In this document: in pieces, positions 59,561 to 64,000 of the stretch | How positions within the stretch are numbered: position 1 is the stretch's first letter | Layout: every line of letters begins with the position of its first letter | Assembly: GCF_900590755.1 (NCBI RefSeq) | Contig: NZ_UUOC01000004.1 | Location: 186,001-250,000 of the forward strand | Source of the DNA: Pseudomonas viridiflava | GTDB taxonomy: Bacteria > Pseudomonadota > Gammaproteobacteria > Pseudomonadales > Pseudomonadaceae | Direction: 5' to 3' | Length of the DNA stretch: 64,000 nt | Made by a program: the position numbers and the translations under genes | The notes under the pieces: generated by a model | What the model was told of the DNA's origin: nothing | The model's database searches: none | Seen by the model: only the letters and a program-made list of their open reading frames with translations

Positions 59561-60157
59561 TCACCGCACCAGATATCCCTGCACGCCGGTAAAGATAATC
59601 TGAGCAGCCAGGGCGCAGACAAACAAGCCCATCAACCGGCTGACAATCTGCAAGCCCTGGTCACCCAGAATCCGTTCAATGTGGTTAGACAAATACAGCA
59701 CCACACCCACGGTGAAGCTGGCCAGGGCAATACTGAGAATCGCGGTGAGTTTGTCATCCCAGTGTGGCTGGCTTACGCCCATGACCAATAGCGCGCCGAT
59801 TGTGCCGGGGCCAACGGTCAGCGGGATGGTCAGCGGGACGATGGTGACATCCTGCTGGACGTTGTCGGTCTGTACCGCTGACTTGCCCTGAGCCATGGCC
59901 AGCGCCGAGATGAACAGCACGCTGCCTGCGCCGATACGGAACGCATCGACGGTGATCCCGAACACGCTGAAAATTACTCGACCGAACAGGTAGAGCAGAA
60001 CACTGGCGACCAGTGTTCCCAGCGCCACCTTCCAGGCCAGGCGGTGTTGCTCTTTACGCGAATGGCCGCGGGTCAGGCTGATGAAGCAGGAAAGAACGAA
60101 GAATGGGCTGTAAAGCACCAGCATCTTCAGATAAACGCTGAACAACACGTGGAGCAT
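59561..60157 (-). CDS. MarC-family (UPF0056) membrane protein
   Basis: A 198-residue protein with about six membrane segments; FVLSCFISLTRGHS, PLTIPLTVGPGTIGALLVMG and LGDQGLQIVSRLMGL are typical of MarC. The transport function of the family is not established. It is convergent with the three-gene cassette and directly downstream of retS-facing DNA. Confidence 0.88.
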   Translation of the reverse strand: MLHVLFSVYLKMLVLYSPFFVLSCFISLTRGHSRKEQHRLAWKVALGTLVASVLLYLFGRVIFSVFGITVDAFRIGAGSVLFISALAMAQGKSAVQTDNVQQDVTIVPLTIPLTVGPGTIGALLVMGVSQPHWDDKLTAILSIALASFTVGVVLYLSNHIERILGDQGLQIVSRLMGLFVCALAAQIIFTGVQGYLVR

Positions 60158-60231
60158 GGCTTGGCTCGGCGGCAGGTAATAACGTGGGGGAGTCTATCAG
60201 GGCACAATCGGTATGGCTGTGAAGGCCACGC

Positions 60232-63021
60232 TCAATTTTGTTGATAGAGATTGCCGGCCGATGTCAGCGCCCGGATCTTGTCGCGCTGGGCAACCCAATG
60301 CTCGACGAGCTCGCGCAGTTGGGAGAGTTCGACCGGTTTGGACATGTGCCCGTCCATACCAGCCTGTCGTGCGCGGTCCTTGTGTTCGGTGAGGATGTGG
60401 GCAGTGAGGGCGACGACCGGGGTGCGCACACGCTGATTACCGACTTCCCAGGCTCGTAATTGCTCGGTGGCGGTGAAGCCGTCAAGGATCGGCATCTCGC
60501 AGTCCATCAACACCAGATCGTAGCGCTGGGCTTTCATGGCCCTTAGCGCTTCTTCGCCATTGCTGGCGGTATCAGGGTGCAGGTTCAGCTTGCCGAGCAT
60601 GCCGCGAATGACTTTGGTGGAAATGGTGTTGTCTTCGGCGACCAGAATCCGGAAGTCACCGGGCACGCTGACCGGGTTGCTGGCTATCGGGGTGGGGCTG
60701 TGGGCCGATATGCCTTTGTTTAGCTGGGTGAGCTCGTCAGCCAGGGTGGTTTTGAGCGTATAGCCCGCCACGGGTTTGGCCAGAATGCGCTTGATCCCGG
60801 CGTTGCGGGCGATGATCTTGCTCGGTGCATTGCTGATCCCGGTGAGCATGATCAGCAGGATGTCGTGGTTGAGACTCGGGTCTTCCTTGATCTTGGCCGC
60901 CAACTGCATACCCGTCATGCCTGGCATGTTCTGGTCGAGCAGCACCACGTCAAAGTAATCGCGCAAATGAGCCTTGGTGCGCAACAACGCCAGGGCTTCT
61001 TTGCCGGAAGCAACGGCGCTGACATTCAGCCCCCAGGAGCTGCATTGCTGCACCAGCACTTTACGGCAGGTGTCGTTGTCATCGACGACCAGCACTCGAG
61101 CGTCCTGTAATGGGCTGTCCAGATCGAGAGGCGGCCGTTCAAGACGACTGGCGTCCAGTGGCAGGCTCAGCCACAGCGTGCTGCCCTGGCTGCCCCCGGT
61201 CTGGATGCCGAACTCACCGCCCATCAGCAGGATCAGTTGCCGGGCAATGACCAGCCCCAGATGCCCGCCCAGTTTGCTGGCCGCCATGAAGTTCTTGCTG
61301 TGCAATTCTGCCTGTAGCAATGCATCGCGTTCGCTGGTGCTCATGGCTTCGCCGCTGTCCTGCACGGCAATGCGCAGGCGCGGTTTGCCTGCTCTGCTGT
61401 CGAGTGCCACCAGCACAAGGATTTCGCCTTCGTCGGTTTTCTTCAGGGCGTTTTCCAGCAGGCTCAGCACTGTCTGTCGCAGGCGTGTCGGGTCGCCACT
61501 GATGACACGCGGCACTTGCGGCTGGATGAGACTGATCAGCTCGACATCCTGCTGCTCGGCCTTGGCGCGGAAGATATTCAGGCAGTCCTCGATCAGGGCG
61601 CTGAGGTCAAACTGCACATCATCAAGCTCGATCTGTCCGGATTCGAGCTTGGTGATGTCGAGGATTTCGTTGATCAGCGTGAGCAGCTCATTGCCCGCGC
61701 TGTGGATGGTCTGCACGTAATCCCGTTGTTTGACTGATAACGGAGTGCCCAGTAGCAGTTCGGTCATGCCCAGCACACCGTTCATGGGAGTGCGGATCTC
61801 ATGACTGATCTTGGCCAGAAATTCTGCCTTGGCGTTGATTTCTGCCGTGCTCGCGGCTTCGTCCCGGCTGATGCTGAAGTTGTCTTCGGTAAAGCTGCGA
61901 TGGCGTTCGCTGATGGCGATGCTCATGAGCAGGCCACTGCCGCAGAACACGGCCAGTAAGGTCAGGATCAGCCATTGTGGAGAAATCCAGGTCAGCCACA
62001 GCAGGGCTGGCAGGATCACCAGGCAGCCAATGTTGAACGTGATCATTGCTACGACGAACAGACGTGCAGGCCAGTAGCCGCGTTGCCAATGCCATGCCGA
62101 TGTCAGGAGAATGCTCAGTGTCGACAGGGTCACCAGGGCGAATGTCACCAGGTTCAGTGGCAGGGTGTCGACGAAAAACACCAGCAAACCGCCCAGCGTG
62201 ATCGTCAGCATGCTGCCCATCAATAGCCTGTTGAGCAGGACATTCTGATGGTGGGCAAAGAAACTATGGGTGTACTTCAGGCCCGTTATCGCCGCCAGTA
62301 GCAGCGTCAAATGGGCGCTTGGGGTTTGCGCAATGTGCCAGGTCTTGAGCCATGGTGTGAGCAGGTTCAGCAGCAGTAGCGCACTGAGTGCCAGCAAACC
62401 TTCACATGCTGCCAGCCAAAGATTGGTCTGGGAGCGGGTGTGCGCGTAACGAGTCAGGTTCTGCACGATCAGCATTGCCAGTGAACCGAACAGCAAGCCG
62501 AACAGAAACGGCTCGCGCTCGTCGGCAGCGCTGAGGATGGCAGATTCCAATGTTATGTTCGGGCGTAGCTGCTGGGTTGAAACCAGCCTCAGGTAGATAT
62601 CCAGCGGGGTGTCGCGCTGGGGCAGCGGCAGCATGAAGTCGGTGGCCCGCAGGATCTGGCTTTGCGGTGGAACGTCGTTGCCGGTGCGGGAATGATTGAC
62701 GATGTTTTCACCGTCCAGAACGTACAGGTCAAGACTGGCAAGATCGGGCGCGAAGATGCGCAGCAGTTGTTCGTGATCGTCAGGGAGCATACGGTAATGC
62801 AGCCACAGCGCACCGTTGCGGTCGGCGGCGGTTACCTGGTCGAGCCCGGTGGGGCTGAATTCATTCTGATAGCGGGCCGAGCGGACATCGCTCAACTGAA
62901 GGCTTGCCTGATTGTCGAGCAATGTTGACCAACCCGCGCTCGGCTCGGCATGGGCCGACAGCACGAAGAGCAGGGCGAGCAACCCGACGGTTAAACTTTT
63001 GGCAATCCTGAGCCAGCGCAC
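60232..63021 (-). CDS. retS: Hybrid sensor kinase RetS
   Basis: A 929-residue hybrid sensor. Order: signal sequence (1-25), periplasmic 7TMR-DISM extracellular domain (about 35-165), seven membrane segments (about 170-370), HisKA with His407 (FLAKISHEIRTPMNG), ATPase-like domain with an altered G1 box (DSGEAM, 555-560), receiver 1 with Asp696 and receiver 2 with Asp840. The architecture and its position beside purD match RetS, which binds GacS and lowers Gac/Rsm output, controlling switch between acute and sessile lifestyles. No Hpt domain is present. Confidence 0.93.
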   Translation of the reverse strand: MRWLRIAKSLTVGLLALLFVLSAHAEPSAGWSTLLDNQASLQLSDVRSARYQNEFSPTGLDQVTAADRNGALWLHYRMLPDDHEQLLRIFAPDLASLDLYVLDGENIVNHSRTGNDVPPQSQILRATDFMLPLPQRDTPLDIYLRLVSTQQLRPNITLESAILSAADEREPFLFGLLFGSLAMLIVQNLTRYAHTRSQTNLWLAACEGLLALSALLLLNLLTPWLKTWHIAQTPSAHLTLLLAAITGLKYTHSFFAHHQNVLLNRLLMGSMLTITLGGLLVFFVDTLPLNLVTFALVTLSTLSILLTSAWHWQRGYWPARLFVVAMITFNIGCLVILPALLWLTWISPQWLILTLLAVFCGSGLLMSIAISERHRSFTEDNFSISRDEAASTAEINAKAEFLAKISHEIRTPMNGVLGMTELLLGTPLSVKQRDYVQTIHSAGNELLTLINEILDITKLESGQIELDDVQFDLSALIEDCLNIFRAKAEQQDVELISLIQPQVPRVISGDPTRLRQTVLSLLENALKKTDEGEILVLVALDSRAGKPRLRIAVQDSGEAMSTSERDALLQAELHSKNFMAASKLGGHLGLVIARQLILLMGGEFGIQTGGSQGSTLWLSLPLDASRLERPPLDLDSPLQDARVLVVDDNDTCRKVLVQQCSSWGLNVSAVASGKEALALLRTKAHLRDYFDVVLLDQNMPGMTGMQLAAKIKEDPSLNHDILLIMLTGISNAPSKIIARNAGIKRILAKPVAGYTLKTTLADELTQLNKGISAHSPTPIASNPVSVPGDFRILVAEDNTISTKVIRGMLGKLNLHPDTASNGEEALRAMKAQRYDLVLMDCEMPILDGFTATEQLRAWEVGNQRVRTPVVALTAHILTEHKDRARQAGMDGHMSKPVELSQLRELVEHWVAQRDKIRALTSAGNLYQQN

Positions 63022-63138
63022 TTTGAAATCCCTTCGTAGATGAATGCCTTATTACTTTTCAAAACAATGAGTCATTTATCCGAACCCCCAGGCCGGGCAG
63101 TGATCAACCGCCCGACCTGACGATAACCGGTCGAAGAC

Positions 63139-64000
63139 TTATTCCTGGTCTTCGCCGCGCTCACGGGCAATGGCGCGGTAGCCAATGTCGTTGCGGTAGA
63201 AACAACCTTCCCAATCGATCTTTGCGGCCAGAGCATAGGCGTGTTTTTGCGCATCGCCCACTGTGTCGCCCATGGCGGTTGCGCACAATACGCGACCACC
63301 GCTGGTCACCACGTCACCATTATTCAATGCAGTACCGGCGTGGAACACTTTGCCCGGCAGTTGCGCGGCATCGTCCAGGCCTTTGATGGCTGCGCCTTTG
63401 GCGTAATCGCCAGGGTAGCCGCCAGCGGCGAGCACGATGCCCAGGCTTGGGCGTGGATCCCATTGAGCTTCGACTTTGTCCAGTGCCTGAGCAAGCGCGG
63501 CCTCGACCAGCAGAACCAGGCTCGATTGCAGGCGCAGCATCACCGGTTGGGTTTCCGGATCACCAAAGCGGCAGTTGAACTCGATAACCTTCGGGTTGCC
63601 CGCTTTGTCGATCATCAGACCAGCATAGAGGAAGCCGGTGTAAACGTTGCCTTCGTCGGCCATGCCTCGGACAGTCGGCCATATGACCAGGTCCATCACG
63701 CGCTGGTGGACTTCAGCGGTGACCACCGGCGCCGGGGAGTAAGCACCCATGCCACCGGTATTCGGGCCGCTGTCGCCGTCGCCGACACGTTTGTGATCCT
63801 GGCTGGTGGCCATTGGCAGTACGTTTTTGCCGTCGACCATGACGATGAAGCTGGCTTCTTCGCCATCCAGGAATTCTTCGATTACCACTCGCGAACCGGC
63901 TTCGCCAAAAGCATTGCCAGCCAGCATGTCACGGACTGCGTCTTCGGCTTCGCCCAGGGTCATGGCGACGATCACGCCTTTACCGGCTGCCAGGCCGTCG
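63139..64000 (-). CDS. purD: Phosphoribosylamine-glycine ligase, C-terminal part (start beyond window)
   Basis: ATP-grasp enzyme of purine synthesis joining glycine to phosphoribosylamine. The frame is open to the window edge (KADGLAAGKGV-like region DGLAAGKGVIVAMT at the edge), so the N-terminal portion is outside. Visible motifs are EEFLDGEEASFIVMVDG, NTGGMGAYSPAP and EFNCRFGDPETQ. It is not truncated in nature as far as can be told. Confidence 0.96.
   Translation of the reverse strand, partial: DGLAAGKGVIVAMTLGEAEDAVRDMLAGNAFGEAGSRVVIEEFLDGEEASFIVMVDGKNVLPMATSQDHKRVGDGDSGPNTGGMGAYSPAPVVTAEVHQRVMDLVIWPTVRGMADEGNVYTGFLYAGLMIDKAGNPKVIEFNCRFGDPETQPVMLRLQSSLVLLVEAALAQALDKVEAQWDPRPSLGIVLAAGGYPGDYAKGAAIKGLDDAAQLPGKVFHAGTALNNGDVVTSGGRVLCATAMGDTVGDAQKHAYALAAKIDWEGCFYRNDIGYRAIARERGEDQE

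Overview
The window looks like a chromosomal segment of a fluorescent Pseudomonas. The evidence is GC-rich coding sequence, several families of Pseudomonas-type REP hairpins in most intergenic gaps, and a gene set (azu, nadE, pncB, liv genes, ureJGFE, desT-like gene, bacterioferritin, osmE, ureC-ureB-ureA-ureD, urtEDCBA, retS, purD) that, from memory, follows much of the P. aeruginosa PA4922 to PA4855 neighbourhood, interrupted by accessory blocks. No rRNA, tRNA, integrase, transposase or CRISPR array was seen. Assignments come from reading sequence and recalling families; no searches were run.

Left part (1-16 kb): the end of an alpha-E protein and a transglutaminase-like protein, azurin with a candidate ANR site, the NAD salvage pair pncB-nadE, a GT-C-like membrane protein, a LysR regulator divergent from the lysine-catabolic dehydrogenase amaB, and a five-gene branched-chain amino acid ABC transporter. 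The transporter has a textbook sigma-54 promoter and a candidate NtrC site. A 178-bp tandem duplication follows amaB. The gap after livF (about 0.8 kb) holds a cluster of perfect DnaA-box matches.

Middle part (16-43.6 kb): an SDR, an AGE-family epimerase, urease accessory genes ureE-F-G-J, a DesT-like regulator, an AsmA protein, a ferritin-like protein, stress genes (osmE, psiF-like, an Hsp70-like gene, cbpA-cbpM), a lipase, a histidine kinase and the urease structural block. The block reads urtABCDE, ureD, ureA, two GNAT acetyltransferases, ureB, ureC, all on the minus strand, preceded by a sigma-54 promoter and a candidate NtrC site. Urea uptake, urease and amino acid uptake therefore look like nitrogen-controlled functions in one region.

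Right part (43.9-64 kb): a BtuCDF-like ABC transporter, a copper-associated operon (PCu(A)C chaperone, DUF2946, PepSY), and a divergent corrin-ring cluster (cobK-cbiD-cobL and cobG-cobH-cobI-cobJ). Next comes an AT-richer cassette of three unrecognised proteins (57415-59531) that resemble one another and look like diverged paralogues. This cassette is the best candidate for an undescribed system. It is followed by a MarC-family gene, the Gac/Rsm regulator retS and the 5'-truncated (by the window edge) purD.
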